Positions 44,269 to 54,016 are shown, counted from the stretch's first letter. The stretch is 64,000 nucleotides of DNA from Cenarchaeum sp. SB0675_bin_21 (GCA_009843815.1 VYCS01000011.1:1-64000); one strand, 5' to 3'. Notes: generated by a model not told the origin, from the sequence alone. A program made the numbers and translations.

Positions 44269-45657
44269 ATGAAAAAGACTACTAGTTTAATTCTTTCAGT
44301 GGCAACAGTCGCCATTGTTGGAGCAATATTACTTGGTAGTAACTATAGTACATCTCAACTACAAGCCATGGAAGTCGATCCTATTATTGAACAAATCCAT
44401 GCCATGGGCGGTCTTCAATTGGTAATGCCAGAAGCATTTGCCGAAACAGACTGCGGTGCATTGGAGAATAGTGGCCGTAACGTGGTAGAGTTTAACCTAA
44501 TTGGCGAATCTGTAATGTTGCCAATAATGGGTGGTGGTGAGTACTATGCCATGGTCTTTAATGGTCAAGTACCAGGACCAACGCTTCGTGTTACACAAGG
44601 TGATGTTGTAAAGATGACACTCACAATACCAGCTGAGGAAATGACCGCACACGGTAACGACATGCACTCATCTCAGATGTCCTCTGCCTACTTTGGCGCA
44701 GTACAACCAGGTGAGTCTGCTACCTACTGCTACATTGCCGAATCTGCAGGTGTCTTCAAGTATCACTGTTCTGGTGTAGACTTGTTAGCCATGGACCAGC
44801 ACGTACTGTCTGGTATGTATGGTATAGCAATTGTTGATCCAATTGACGGCTACGACAGATTAATGGTAGAAAAGACCAAAGTCGAAAACGGAGAAGTTGT
44901 TCTAGATAGACAGTACTACAGTGCTGATGCATTGGAGTTCCAACTACAGTATAACCAACTATACCTTACTGATGCAGGTACATATGATGCAGTTGCAATG
45001 CACAAACACCAAAACACTGCAACCGTTGTTAACGGCATGCAATTTGGGTATGTGCCCAACGGAGTTCATAACTACTTGATCAAGGGTGACGCAAACTCAA
45101 ACATATTCGTGGCTCAGCCATGGAATGAGTCTGAGTTTAAGCAGTATCAATCCCAGTTACTGTATGTTGAGACTGACCAACACGTAAGAATCTTCGTAGA
45201 GAACCAAGGCAATGAGCCAGTATACTTCCACATAGTGGGTGAGATACTAGACAGAGTGATACAAGGCAACAGAGTACAGTCGGCTGCAACTGAGACATGG
45301 TTATTGGGCGGTTCACAGAACATGATCGTAGATCTTGTCTTTGATGAACCTGGTACATATGCCGCAGTCAACCACGATTATGCTGCAATCTACACCGGAG
45401 CTGCCACAGTGTTTGTGGCTGGAGACTACTTTGGCCTAAACCCGACACTTGAAGGTGCAGGATTGGGTACAGGACCATCTTATGCTTATGCAATAGGCAA
45501 CCCCAGTGATGCGGTTCCACCCATGGGCATGAACAGCATTGCTCATCCAGCAATAAACGTACACGGATTGTACACTGACGAAGCTGCTCAGCAAAAGATT
45601 GACGAAGGAGCAATTGCTCTTTGGACAGCCTTTGAAAGCTTAGGATTACCATCTTAG
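44269..45657 (+). CDS. nirK: Copper-containing nitrite reductase / two-domain multicopper oxidase
   Basis: NirK of ammonia-oxidising archaea reduces nitrite to NO outside the membrane. A signal-anchor (residues 1-24) starts the protein. Copper ligands can be read: His128 (type 1) and His133 (type 2) in AHGNDMH with catalytic Asp131 between them; His166 (type 2) and Cys167 (type 1) in YHCSG; His178 and Met183 (type 1) in HVLSGM; a further type-2 His in VYFHIVGE near residue 322. The second cupredoxin domain runs from about residue 225. PGPTLRVTQGD is the standard cupredoxin strand. All key ligands are intact, so an active enzyme is expected. It is monocistronic, with a T-rich run just after the stop. 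Confidence 0.92.
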   Translation: MKKTTSLILSVATVAIVGAILLGSNYSTSQLQAMEVDPIIEQIHAMGGLQLVMPEAFAETDCGALENSGRNVVEFNLIGESVMLPIMGGGEYYAMVFNGQVPGPTLRVTQGDVVKMTLTIPAEEMTAHGNDMHSSQMSSAYFGAVQPGESATYCYIAESAGVFKYHCSGVDLLAMDQHVLSGMYGIAIVDPIDGYDRLMVEKTKVENGEVVLDRQYYSADALEFQLQYNQLYLTDAGTYDAVAMHKHQNTATVVNGMQFGYVPNGVHNYLIKGDANSNIFVAQPWNESEFKQYQSQLLYVETDQHVRIFVENQGNEPVYFHIVGEILDRVIQGNRVQSAATETWLLGGSQNMIVDLVFDEPGTYAAVNHDYAAIYTGAATVFVAGDYFGLNPTLEGAGLGTGPSYAYAIGNPSDAVPPMGMNSIAHPAINVHGLYTDEAAQQKIDEGAIALWTAFESLGLPS

Positions 45658-45680
45658 AAACTTTTTTTTATTTTCATTTT
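45658..45680 (+). terminator. T-rich terminator after nirK
   Basis: Directly after the nirK stop the sequence runs AAACTTTTTTTTATTTTCATTTTTTG, i.e. two oligo-T tracts, the typical archaeal termination signal for a highly expressed gene. Confidence 0.55.
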
Positions 45681-45810
45681 TTGAATATGCTTTATTGTTG
45701 CAGTCTCCATCAACAGTATATGCAACTCTTTGGCACCACAAAAGGTCTGGGTACGACATATCAGAGATTTGCCCAATATCCATATATGAGGTGTACTATA
45801 CACGCAATTC

Positions 45811-46737
45811 ATGGCACAGAGGGTATTGGTGTGTGATGCTGTGGATGGCATACTACCAAAAATCCTAAAGGATAACGGGATGGAAGTCAACTATAAGCCC
45901 GAAGTAACTCAGGATGAACTATTGCGCATTGCAAAACAGTATGATACCCTAGTGGTCCGCAGCAGGACTAAAGTAACTGCCGAGATAATAGACTCCGCCA
46001 AAGACTGCAAAATTATAGCTCGTGTAGGGGTTGGCTTGGATAATATTGATCAAGAAGCTGCAAAGTTAAAGGGAATACGTGTTATAAACGCCGCAGAGGG
46101 CGCCATGAATGCAGTAGCTGAGCTGGTGATGTCATTGATGCTGTCTCTGGCCAGACATGTACCCCGGGCAGATAGAACCATGCGAGAAGGAGTGTGGGAG
46201 AAGAAGGGTCTCAAGGGGACCGAGTTGAAAGGCAAGTATTTAGGAATTGTTGGTTTGGGAAATATTGGGCAACGACTGGGTCGGTTAGCTCGAGCATTCA
46301 ACATGAATATCATTGGATATGATGTAGTACCAATCAATCCCGAGTTTGCGCAGGAGGTGGGATTGATAAAGACTGATCTGGGTACCCTCTTGCAGAGTTC
46401 AGATTATGTGTCGTTGCATGTACCACTGCTAGAATCTACCAGATACATGATCAATGCCGAAAAGTTGTCTCTAATGAAGAAGACGGCTTGTCTAATAAAC
46501 ACATCTCGAGGCGGAATAATTGACGAGGCGGCCCTATATACAGCATTAAAGAATGGAGATTTGGGTGGCGCGGCACTTGATGTCTTTGAGACCGAACCTC
46601 CCGACAATACACCACTATCTAATCTCGATAATGTAGTAATGACTCCTCACTTGGGGGCACAGACTGTCGAAGCACAAAAGTTAGCGGCCCACGTAATAGC
46701 AGAAAAATTGGTTCAAATTGAACGTGGAGTAATTTAA
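45811..46737 (+). CDS. serA: D-3-phosphoglycerate dehydrogenase (short form)
   Basis: The enzyme oxidises 3-phosphoglycerate in the first committed step of serine synthesis. The D-2-hydroxyacid dehydrogenase pattern is clear: VVRSRTKVTAEII, VGVGLDNIDQEAAK, the NAD-binding GIVGLGNIGQRLGRLARAF, the catalytic Arg in NTSRGGIIDEAAL, Glu in DVFETEPP and His in TPHLGAQT. At 308 residues it lacks the C-terminal ACT or substrate-binding regulatory domain of longer SerA proteins, so it is probably not inhibited by serine. It starts at ATG 45811. Confidence 0.9.
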   Translation: MAQRVLVCDAVDGILPKILKDNGMEVNYKPEVTQDELLRIAKQYDTLVVRSRTKVTAEIIDSAKDCKIIARVGVGLDNIDQEAAKLKGIRVINAAEGAMNAVAELVMSLMLSLARHVPRADRTMREGVWEKKGLKGTELKGKYLGIVGLGNIGQRLGRLARAFNMNIIGYDVVPINPEFAQEVGLIKTDLGTLLQSSDYVSLHVPLLESTRYMINAEKLSLMKKTACLINTSRGGIIDEAALYTALKNGDLGGAALDVFETEPPDNTPLSNLDNVVMTPHLGAQTVEAQKLAAHVIAEKLVQIERGVI

Positions 46738-46777
46738 TGTTTAGTAATCGTTTTAATTTAGGAAGTTTGTATGCCAT

Positions 46778-47698
46778 ATGTTGAATAACGCAAAGTTACA
46801 ATCAGCCGTACTCTTACTCTTGATCGGGATCTCCACTGTAGTTGTTGGCGATGTGATGGCTCAAGAGGTACCCGGCATTATGCTGGATGGTGGCGATACC
46901 ATATCTGCCACGGTTGATGACTTTGAGGATATGGTAGTCTTTGATCTGTTAACCTATGATGAGACCATCACAATAACTATGGACAACTCCTTGTTAATGC
47001 TGGGAGATAGTTTTGATGCTCTTGTTGATGGTACCTCGGTAGAGTTTGAGCAAGACCAATCTGATACGGATACTACATTGCAGATAAATGTCCCCATCGG
47101 CGAAGTTACGTTAATTCTAACTGGTCTAGTCTTTGTAGTTGAATCTACAGGCATGTCCGACGTAGAATCTGTTGTGGTAGAGCCGGCTGTAGTAGAGCCG
47201 ATTACAATATCGCCTGCAATAACCGATACTGCCACGAATGTTGGACCGTTAAGCTTTGTCGAGCCTGGTGTGGAGTTGAGTACATACGTAGACAGATATC
47301 TGAATGATAATACATTTACTGCGTGGTACAACGAGTACTATTCAGATATACCATTCTACGAAGGTTTGGGCATAACAGAATCAGAGTATCAGGCTTTAGC
47401 AGATGCAGTAACACTAGAGTGTCCAAGTGGTGCAGAAGTCATGGATGGTCAATGTGTACAAAAAGAGTTGACATGTGGTCCAGGTACAACTCTTGTTGAT
47501 AATCAATGTGTAGCCACATCATCAGGTGGAACAACTCCCACTACAAGTGGTGCTGTGGAGTATAAAACTCAGGGTGCTGGACTGCAACTTGGAGTTGCAG
47601 CTACGGCAGGGTTCTCACTAGCCGTGGGCATTCTGTTAGTACTCTGGCTACCTGGTAGACTGCGCAACAGATATAGAAATAGACAAAAAAGTTCATAG
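46778..47698 (+). CDS. Secreted, C-terminally anchored surface protein
   Basis: A signal peptide (ending DVMAQE) is followed by a beta-rich domain ([30 protein letters not shown]) and a linker of acidic repeats ([10 protein letters not shown]). Near residue 185 comes a helical module [19 protein letters not shown]. Two Cys-containing snippets, [14 protein letters not shown] and [14 protein letters not shown], match those in the 21710-22702 protein. The C-terminus is one helix ([22 protein letters not shown]) plus a basic tail. It is a cell-surface protein of unknown role. It overlaps the convergent gene by 6 nt. Confidence 0.72.
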
Positions 47699-48319
47699 AC
47701 CGTGAATTATACCATTATCGGCCAAGTATTGCATCATTGTAACATACTCATCATCGCTAACCAGCCCACCTAGCCACCACATGGTTATGCCGCTTAACCA
47801 ATATGGTATGAATGGATCATCCTCATAATAATCACTGCTAGTCTGCATTATGCCAAGGTTTTGTAAATTTTCGAGGGCATCAATGTAATGAGAAGTAGAG
47901 ACCTCACCATTGGCCCATAAGTATGCTACTTGTTTTACCCATATCGGAACTACAACATTACCAATATCCACTATCTGAAATGATGTACTGGCAAACAAGT
48001 CTCCATATGTCACATCGACATGATATGTATCTTCGGCGAATACTTCACGCTCAAACGGAAATGGTGCTGACCACACGGTGTTACTGTCAGAGACAGGTAT
48101 GGGAATGGGTGAGCTAGTCACGTTGTAAGAGTCTCGAATATGCATGATGGCGTTGTCTCCAGTTACGTCCTGAACAGTTATGGTTATTACGATATGATCA
48201 CCATGATTGTATATCTGCTTATCCGTGTATACCATCAATGGTTCGGCAAACGCATAAGATATACCAGATATACACAGAATCAAAATAAACATGTATTGAA
48301 TTACCATTTTAACATACAT
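47693..48319 (-). CDS. Secreted protein with Ig-like domain and small Trp-rich module
   Basis: The signal peptide ends near SYAFAEP. An Ig-like domain opens with [21 protein letters not shown], the 'tdK.iY..Gd.v.i.g.v' pattern of thaumarchaeal surface proteins. The C-terminal ~70 residues hold two copies of a 35-residue helical module: [20 protein letters not shown] with [12 protein letters not shown], then [20 protein letters not shown] with MQYLADNGI. The same module type precedes PhnD at 6092-7180. The role is unknown; such modules may serve surface assembly. The 3' end overlaps the gene at 46778-47698 by 6 nt. Confidence 0.72.
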
Positions 48320-48633
48320 TACAAAACCAATTTAAAAAAGAATCTACATCTTGCATCTAAACTGTCCATCAAACGAGGCAATCAACCAACATCACCTGAC
48401 TCCCGTCTATGATACATCAAAGTTATACAAGTCGCATATGCCAAAAACTGACATTAGTCTAGACATTCTACTGATTATGCACTCTCAAATTACACAGTTT
48501 AGAATGTGGTGCACATCATGATCAAACATACCAATCCTCAACATTTACTTTGGGTTTTTGGATACGTGAACTTTAGTAGTATCGGATTCACCAAAGTACT
48601 AGTTAATAAAGGGGGTTTTACTGTACTGCGTAT
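48320..48633. other. Intergenic region upstream of rpl15e
   Basis: I see no gene. The AT-rich parts near 48320-48345 and 48580-48625 should serve as promoters for the divergent secreted-protein gene and for rpl15e. No tRNA-like or repeat structure was found. Confidence 0.45.
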
Positions 48634-49086
48634 ATGGTAAACCATCAAGACGCACAATGGGTACAGTTATGGCGAAAGAATTCGCTAGACATTAGGCAGC
48701 GAATTGTGTCTTGGAGAAAACAGAACGCCATTACACGAATAGACCGTCCCAGTAGAATAGAGCGGGCCCGACGTTTGGGCTATAAAGCCAAACAAGGAAT
48801 CGTAGTAGTTAGAATGAGGGTTGGTACCGGTGGTATGCGAAAGAAGAGGCCTCAGGGAGGCCGTAGGCCCAAACATCTTGGTGTGACCAAAATAAAGGCT
48901 GCCATCAACATGCGCACAGTCGCCGAAAATAGAGTCCTAGAGAGATATCCCAATATGCGTCTGGTAGGCTCATACTTTGTTTACAAAGACGGAGTGCATT
49001 ATTGGTTTGAGGTGATATTGGCTGATGTAATGCACCCTCGAATATACAAAGACCCCAGCATGAAAAAACGATTTTCTATGAAATAG
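48634..49086 (+). CDS. rpl15e: Ribosomal protein L15e
   Basis: A basic large-subunit protein found only in archaea and eukaryotes. The core VVVRMRVGTGGMRKKRPQGGRRP followed by NMRTVAENRVLERYPNMRLVGSYFVYKDG and WFEVILADVMHPRIYKD is diagnostic. The 150-residue length is standard. It begins at ATG 48634 and is a single-gene transcript by position. Confidence 0.96.
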   Translation: MVNHQDAQWVQLWRKNSLDIRQRIVSWRKQNAITRIDRPSRIERARRLGYKAKQGIVVVRMRVGTGGMRKKRPQGGRRPKHLGVTKIKAAINMRTVAENRVLERYPNMRLVGSYFVYKDGVHYWFEVILADVMHPRIYKDPSMKKRFSMK

Positions 49087-49198
49087 GGCTTTCCAGGCAA
49101 GAGTCAAGGTTTACCAGAATTGTATCATGAACAGATTGCGATGTCGTAGTAAAATTTGGAGGTTTATGATATTATATACAATAGGATGCATTGGAGCA

Positions 49199-49858
49199 CT
49201 AGTCTTCTTGAAGAAGTTTTACAACTTTGCTCTCTATTGTACCAGTCTGTCCAAAAGCGACATCACGAAGTATACCCCGCCGGTCAATCAGTATTGTAGA
49301 TGGTGTTCCGCGCAGTGCATACATCTCAAATGTTTTGGCCGAGTACTCTTTTGTCGACATATAGTTTCGAACTCTCTGTATTATATCCTGACGACGACTT
49401 AAACTCTCATTATCAAAGTCTGGAAGTTGAGCTTTGATGTATGCCATTATATAATCATCACTCACCTGCCCATTGACCCGTGTCAACTCATCCATACCCA
49501 ATGGAAAGGGGATCTTGTAAGGAAGGGTGCCGTTCTCTAGTTGTCCGTACTGTTTTAGTGCACGGTGAGTCTCACCTATAACGGTCCCATGCTCGGCTAG
49601 GGCATGTAAATTCTCTAACGTGTTCTTGTCATAATCTTCAAAGGCAGTAGCTACACCCATTACACGAATACCATCATCAGCATATTGATTGTATATGTTT
49701 ATTGCCTCTGGTATTCCGTACAGAAAACAACCCGGGCAGTTCACCTGAAAGACCTCCACTAAGACTACATGATCCCTCTCGTCGGCAAAAGTAGTGGGGA
49801 GTCCCTGTACCCACTCAGATATAGCAAGTTCGGGAGCTTTTTCACCAATCTGCGGCAT
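49199..49858 (-). CDS. Thioredoxin-like redoxin (TlpA/peroxiredoxin-like)
   Basis: The active-site motif is CPGC, in VEVFQVNCPGCFLYGIPEAI (Cys near residue 38-41). The start IGEKAPELAISEWVQG is typical of AhpC/TlpA-like redoxins, and the second half keeps the cis-Pro strand GTPSTILIDRRGI. A long insertion (about residues 95-170) separates the motifs. No signal peptide is seen, so it is probably a cytoplasmic thiol-disulfide oxidoreductase or peroxide-handling enzyme. Its substrate is unknown. Confidence 0.8.
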   Translation of the reverse strand: MPQIGEKAPELAISEWVQGLPTTFADERDHVVLVEVFQVNCPGCFLYGIPEAINIYNQYADDGIRVMGVATAFEDYDKNTLENLHALAEHGTVIGETHRALKQYGQLENGTLPYKIPFPLGMDELTRVNGQVSDDYIMAYIKAQLPDFDNESLSRRQDIIQRVRNYMSTKEYSAKTFEMYALRGTPSTILIDRRGILRDVAFGQTGTIESKVVKLLQED

Positions 49859-49927
49859 TACATGATGTATAAGTTAGCTTGCTAAATAGATATTGCTGTC
49901 ATAGAAACGTTTTATTTTAGCAATTAA

Positions 49928-50044
49928 ATGGCAATATTATTGAATAAGCGGTTTATTATAATTGGCGTAGTGCTAGGCGCAATAATTGTGGCAGCATTCT
50001 TTGTGGGTTCTCCCATGTTTGGTAACTTTGATCAGTTACGTTAA
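49928..50044 (+). CDS. Small single-helix membrane protein (38 aa)
   Basis: The frame begins with ATG 49928: a basic start (MAILLNKR) and a strong membrane helix (FIIIGVVLGAIIVAAFFVG), then a short polar tail. Positive residues before the helix predict an outside C-terminus. It is divergent from the redoxin gene, with an AT-rich upstream tract, and its end overlaps the 3' end of bioF by 9 nt. It could be a small subunit or accessory protein of a membrane complex, but no partner can be named. Confidence 0.5.
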   Translation: MAILLNKRFIIIGVVLGAIIVAAFFVGSPMFGNFDQLR

Positions 50045-51154
50045 TCTCTGAGCAGACTCAAAACCCGACAGTATATCTTCAATATCTTGGTTGGACATGG
50101 TTGCCGTAACAGATACTCGAATTCTTGCCGAGTTGTATGGCACAGTGGGGTATCGTATGGCTTTTGCATATATGTCCGAGGCAGCCAACTTTTCTGCAAA
50201 TCTAACTGCACGTTGTTCATCTCCGATCACTATCGGTATTATATGAGACTGGCTTCCAGAACACAGCCCCAGACTCTCCAAACCCTTGCTTAATCGACGT
50301 ACGTTGCGGCATAGTTGCTGTCGGCGTAGATCCAAGTCCATCTCCAGTCTTCTTATGGCATTACATATGAGGCCCTGTGGCAAGGCTGATGTATATACAA
50401 ATGGTCTTGAACTATTCACCTGAACATCTGCAACTTCGTTATTGCTAGAGACATAGCCACCAAGAGCCCCCAACCCTTTACTCAGACTACTTACCGTGGC
50501 ATATATGGTACCCTCCACCGAGAGTTCAGCAGCTGTTCCATGTCCATTCCCCACCACAAAGTCCCCATGAGCATCATCCAACAATATGAATGCGTTATGT
50601 TCTTCTGCCACCTCCACAATCTCTGGTAGCAAAGAGTAGTCGCCGTCCATACTAAATATCCCCTCAGTAACTATCAGTATATCCTCAGTATCGATATCAC
50701 GTATTTTGATTCGTAGATCATCCATATCATTATGCTCAAATATACGAATTTTACTATTAGACAGCCTACAACCATCTATTATACTAGCATGATTTAGTTG
50801 ATCGCTGAGTATGGTACAGTTTGATGCGCCCAAAGATGTGATCGCACCTAACACTGCCATGTATCCAGTTGGATATACAAGTGCCCGTTCATGAGAATGA
50901 TTCGATGCCAATATGTTTTCAAGTGTATCATATGATGTGTGGTTGCCAGATATCAATCTAGAACTGGACGAATGTTCACCAATATCATCATTTAATGATA
51001 TTCCCAGATAATTGTTGGAACCTAAATTTATCATACTCTTTCCATCTATTATAATACGAGTTCCTTTGGTTTGTCCATGTTGTAGTGTACGATATATTCC
51101 ATTATATCTTAAATTATTCAGATGAGGTCCCAGATGGGACAGATTATGCTTCAA
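50036..51154 (-). CDS. bioF: 8-amino-7-oxononanoate synthase
   Basis: A PLP-dependent alpha-oxoamine synthase that joins pimeloyl thioester and alanine in biotin synthesis. The sequence shows INLGSNNYLGIS at the start, ALVYPTGYMAVLGAI, LLDDAHGDFVVGNGHG (PLP ring contact) and the lysine region TVSSLSKGLGALGGYV with the Schiff-base Lys. Glycine C-acetyltransferase (Kbl) is the close alternative; adjacency to bioB settles it. It starts with TTG at 51154 and overlaps bioB by 11 nt, so both are in one operon. Confidence 0.9.
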   Translation of the reverse strand: MKHNLSHLGPHLNNLRYNGIYRTLQHGQTKGTRIIIDGKSMINLGSNNYLGISLNDDIGEHSSSSRLISGNHTSYDTLENILASNHSHERALVYPTGYMAVLGAITSLGASNCTILSDQLNHASIIDGCRLSNSKIRIFEHNDMDDLRIKIRDIDTEDILIVTEGIFSMDGDYSLLPEIVEVAEEHNAFILLDDAHGDFVVGNGHGTAAELSVEGTIYATVSSLSKGLGALGGYVSSNNEVADVQVNSSRPFVYTSALPQGLICNAIRRLEMDLDLRRQQLCRNVRRLSKGLESLGLCSGSQSHIIPIVIGDEQRAVRFAEKLAASDIYAKAIRYPTVPYNSARIRVSVTATMSNQDIEDILSGFESAQRLT

Positions 51155-52127
51155 GTCCAGCGCGTCGTATCATGGATACATCATTATCCGAACTGTTGCC
51201 GGGCATGGTCAGGTATCCGTTGGTAATAATTCCATTAGCGCCTCCAAGTAGGAGGGACTCGCCAGAATCATTTGTGGCGCGTTCCCGGCCACCAGATATC
51301 TTTATGATTGAGTCTGGCAGTAATAATCTCAGCACAGCAAACATTCTAGCTATCTCGTATTGTGATAAGGGAGTCTGCAGCTCCAAAGGAGTCCCGGGTA
51401 TTGGTACTAAAATATTTATGGTTACTTCTTCAGGATTTAATTTATTTATCTCCCAAGACAACTCCATTCTTTGTTGACGGCTCTCCCCCAGACCAATTAT
51501 GCCGCCAGTACACAGTTCCAAACCCGCTTCTCGGGCAACATTTAGTGTATTTACCCTATCTTGAAATGTATGTGTTGTACATATATCAGGAAACTTTGAT
51601 GGCGCCGTCTCAAGATTGTGATTATATCTTTTGACACCCGCCTCTTTGAGAGCCCGAGCCTGTTGTTCAGTGAGAAAACCCAGACTACACTCCACAGATA
51701 TGTCAACTTCCTGACGTATTTTTCTTACTATATCACATATTCGTTCAAAGTCCCTCAAAGGTGGTTCTCTCCAGGCCGCCACCAGACAGTATGATGAGGC
51801 TCCTTGCTCCTTTGCCCTCTGCGCATCAGATAGTATCTGTTCGGATGGTGGTAGGCTATACGTCTCTATGCCGGTGTCAAAGAACGCAGACTGTCCACAG
51901 AATGAGCAGTCCTCACTGCATGCGTTCTTCTTTATGTTGTTCAGTTGCTCAACATCCACCGACTTACCTTGCGCATCAATAGTTAGTCTGCCCGCCGCTT
52001 TTGTCAGTACATGTATGTACTCATGTGGAATATCAAAGAGCATCTCCAAGTCACTATACTGTATCTGTTGTCTGTTATGAGCCGTTTTGTAGCACCGCTC
52101 AACCAAGTTTTGTATGTCCCCTGCCAT
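51144..52127 (-). CDS. bioB: Biotin synthase
   Basis: A radical SAM enzyme that inserts sulfur into dethiobiotin. The cluster motif is ACSEDCSFCGQSAFFDTG (CxxxCxxC near residue 72). Further family features are YSLPPSEQILSDAQRAKEQGA, CSLGFLTEQQARALKEAGVKRYNHNLETAP, and GGIIGLGESRQQRMEL. The auxiliary [2Fe-2S] ligands (ECSLG and KISGGRERATN, with the Arg) fit. The ATG is at 52127. It is first in the operon, before bioF. Confidence 0.94.
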   Translation of the reverse strand: MAGDIQNLVERCYKTAHNRQQIQYSDLEMLFDIPHEYIHVLTKAAGRLTIDAQGKSVDVEQLNNIKKNACSEDCSFCGQSAFFDTGIETYSLPPSEQILSDAQRAKEQGASSYCLVAAWREPPLRDFERICDIVRKIRQEVDISVECSLGFLTEQQARALKEAGVKRYNHNLETAPSKFPDICTTHTFQDRVNTLNVAREAGLELCTGGIIGLGESRQQRMELSWEINKLNPEEVTINILVPIPGTPLELQTPLSQYEIARMFAVLRLLLPDSIIKISGGRERATNDSGESLLLGGANGIITNGYLTMPGNSSDNDVSMIRRAGLEA

Positions 52128-52189
52128 ATTGATGATAATACAATATACCTCATAATTAATTTATAGATGCGGTTATACAGTCTGACAGT

Positions 52190-52306
52190 CTACTCCAATG
52201 GAAAATCCACTTTACAACGTTTGCATTTGCCGCGGATACCCTCATATTCCTTGTCATAATAACACGATATCTCACCTCCGCAATGGTCGCATCGTATTGT
52301 CGTCAC
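52190..52306 (-). CDS. Small zinc-ribbon protein (38 aa)
   Basis: The frame starts with GTG at 52306 and reads VTTIRCDHCGGEISCYY, then a short loop and KCKRCKVDFPLE. The two CxxC knuckles (CDHC and CKRC) form a minimal zinc ribbon. It stands upstream of bioB on the same strand with about 60 bp between. It is below normal ORF length limits and I cannot name a family. Confidence 0.5.
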   Translation of the reverse strand: MTTIRCDHCGGEISCYYDKEYEGIRGKCKRCKVDFPLE

Positions 52307-52358
52307 GAGAAATAAAATATTGATGTCAATATATAAGATAGTGGCATACTGTTAGAAT

Positions 52359-53195
52359 ATGCGCATAGGAGTATCCACAGGTCCGTTGGATGAACTGTCT
52401 GGTATTGTAGAAGATATCAGTGCAACATACAATACCATAATGAGTAATCGTGTAACAATGACAAAGGTGCCTGTGATGCTGGGCGATGCCACAGTTACAG
52501 AGCAGTCCACATTTGATCTTGCACCCATAGAACAGATATTTGCTGGTGTTATTGGACGCTTGCCGCGATGGAGTAGTGATGGTGTCACCACCACCAATAA
52601 TGAGGATATACGGCGTATCTTTGTCAAGTTTAGCACCATGGTGGGCAACTACATAATATCTGCCCACCTCTCCATACAGTTTCATGTGTTACTGTATTAC
52701 AAGCTGGACCAACGCGTAATAGATTGTCAATTGGAGTTGTCCCGCATAATTGACAAGACCAAATCGCATGAGTCAGAGTTTGCAAAAATATCTGACAAGA
52801 TAATTGCAGACAAACTAATATCCATGTATGGGGAGCTGCAACCTCAGGAATTGTTCGAGAAGATGTATCAAAATGATGAGCTTCGTCGAGATTTAGAAGA
52901 TAAGACCGATGATATTCGGGGAAGTAATATACGCCAGCTTGACGAACAGAAGGCCAAACTGTTCAACGAGTTAGACAGTCTGCTAATAGAGACATATCAG
53001 ACCACGCCCACGATGATAGATGATGCTCGATTAGTGACCGGTGAGGAAGGGTATTTGTGCAGTTTTGATGTAGAGTATATGAAAGGAAAGGTTCGCCAAT
53101 CCATTCCCAATAAAATATCATCACGCATAATTACACAGATGCAGACTGAACTACAAGATGTTCATAAGGCGTTGTTACCACATATTTCAACTTAA
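52359..53195 (+). CDS. Uncharacterised helical protein
   Basis: A 278-residue soluble protein with no signal peptide or membrane helix. The N-terminal part (MRIGVSTGPLDELSGIVEDI) is followed by a long predicted helical region with coiled-coil character (for example ELSRIIDKTKSHESEFAKIS and DEQKAKLFNELDSLLIETYQ). No catalytic motif is visible. It is followed by a methyltransferase gene on the same strand 41 nt later, which may be cotranscribed. I cannot assign a function. Confidence 0.7.
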   Translation: MRIGVSTGPLDELSGIVEDISATYNTIMSNRVTMTKVPVMLGDATVTEQSTFDLAPIEQIFAGVIGRLPRWSSDGVTTTNNEDIRRIFVKFSTMVGNYIISAHLSIQFHVLLYYKLDQRVIDCQLELSRIIDKTKSHESEFAKISDKIIADKLISMYGELQPQELFEKMYQNDELRRDLEDKTDDIRGSNIRQLDEQKAKLFNELDSLLIETYQTTPTMIDDARLVTGEEGYLCSFDVEYMKGKVRQSIPNKISSRIITQMQTELQDVHKALLPHIST

Positions 53196-53236
53196 ATTTG
53201 TGTAATTAAAATACAGTACAATATTATCAGAAATGT

Positions 53237-53854
53237 ATGGATGACATATCCCGGGTATTTGATGAATTTGTCACTAGTGGGCGCGATAAAACTATGGCAA
53301 CAGGACACCAATACAGTGTAGATGCGATTTTAAATACAATACGCATGGATAAATCATTCTCATTTATGGATGTGGGGTGTGGAAACGGATGGGTGGTGCG
53401 GCGCATGGCGGCCAACCCACACTGTACACGAGCAGTAGGTATAGATAAAAGTAGTCTCATGATACAAAATGCCAAAAAATTACAAAGACGTCCGCATGAG
53501 CAATATCACATCATGTCCCTAGATAGATGGACGTCTGCTCCATTTGACCTGATATTTTCAATGGAGTCATTATACTATACTGAATCTGTGTCAAGGTCCA
53601 TATCAAAGATATACTCAATGCTACTTACAGGTGGTCGATTTGTGTGCGGTACAGATTATTATACCGAAAATCCAGATACTAAATGTTGGGCGGGCTCGAT
53701 GCCCATAACTATGCATCTGCACTCCGAGTCTGAGTGGGTGGAGATGTTTGTTAAATCTGGCTTTGATGCATCGTATTATAGGGTGCGACAGCCGGACAGT
53801 CCAATTAAATGGAAGAGAGAACACGGAACTCTATTTATTGTTGGTATAAAATAG
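53237..53854 (+). CDS. SAM-dependent methyltransferase (class I)
   Basis: Motif I is clear: FMDVGCGNGWVVRRMAAN, followed by the acidic strand end AVGIDKSSLMI. FDLIFSMESLYYTESVSRSISKIYSMLLTGGRFVCGTDYY covers motifs II and III of the small-molecule methyltransferase type (UbiE-like). No target-recognition domain is present, so the substrate is unknown. It follows the uncharacterised helical protein and is followed by a MITE-like element. Confidence 0.82.
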   Translation: MDDISRVFDEFVTSGRDKTMATGHQYSVDAILNTIRMDKSFSFMDVGCGNGWVVRRMAANPHCTRAVGIDKSSLMIQNAKKLQRRPHEQYHIMSLDRWTSAPFDLIFSMESLYYTESVSRSISKIYSMLLTGGRFVCGTDYYTENPDTKCWAGSMPITMHLHSESEWVEMFVKSGFDASYYRVRQPDSPIKWKREHGTLFIVGIK

Positions 53855-53897
53855 CATTTTTTTACCATGTATAATAAAATACTTTGAAAAATTAAGC

Positions 53898-54016
53898 GAC
53901 AGTATTTCATAATTCGTGATCTAACGCAATCTGGACAGGCCGGCCGCCATGTGGATCCCGGACCGTGCGGGATGCCGATCCGCAGTCGAAAGACATGCGA
54001 ATTATGAAACACTGTC
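53898..54016. mobile_element. MITE-like element with 19-bp inverted repeats
   Basis: The 119-bp element has a left arm GACAGTATTTCATAATTCG (53898-53916) and a right arm (53998-54016) whose reverse complement differs at one position. The flanks AATTAAGC (53890-53897) and AATTATGC (54017-54024) match at 7 of 8 bases, which looks like an aged 8-bp target duplication. The core is GC-rich (includes GGCCGGCCGCC), unlike the AT-rich flanks. Its right end is shared with 25251-25288. It sits between the methyltransferase and ccdA and encodes no transposase. Confidence 0.7.

Noticed and set aside
49127-49402. Forward frame opposite the redoxin gene
   Set aside because: It is the shadow of the reverse-strand redoxin gene with its CPGC site and cis-Pro strand.
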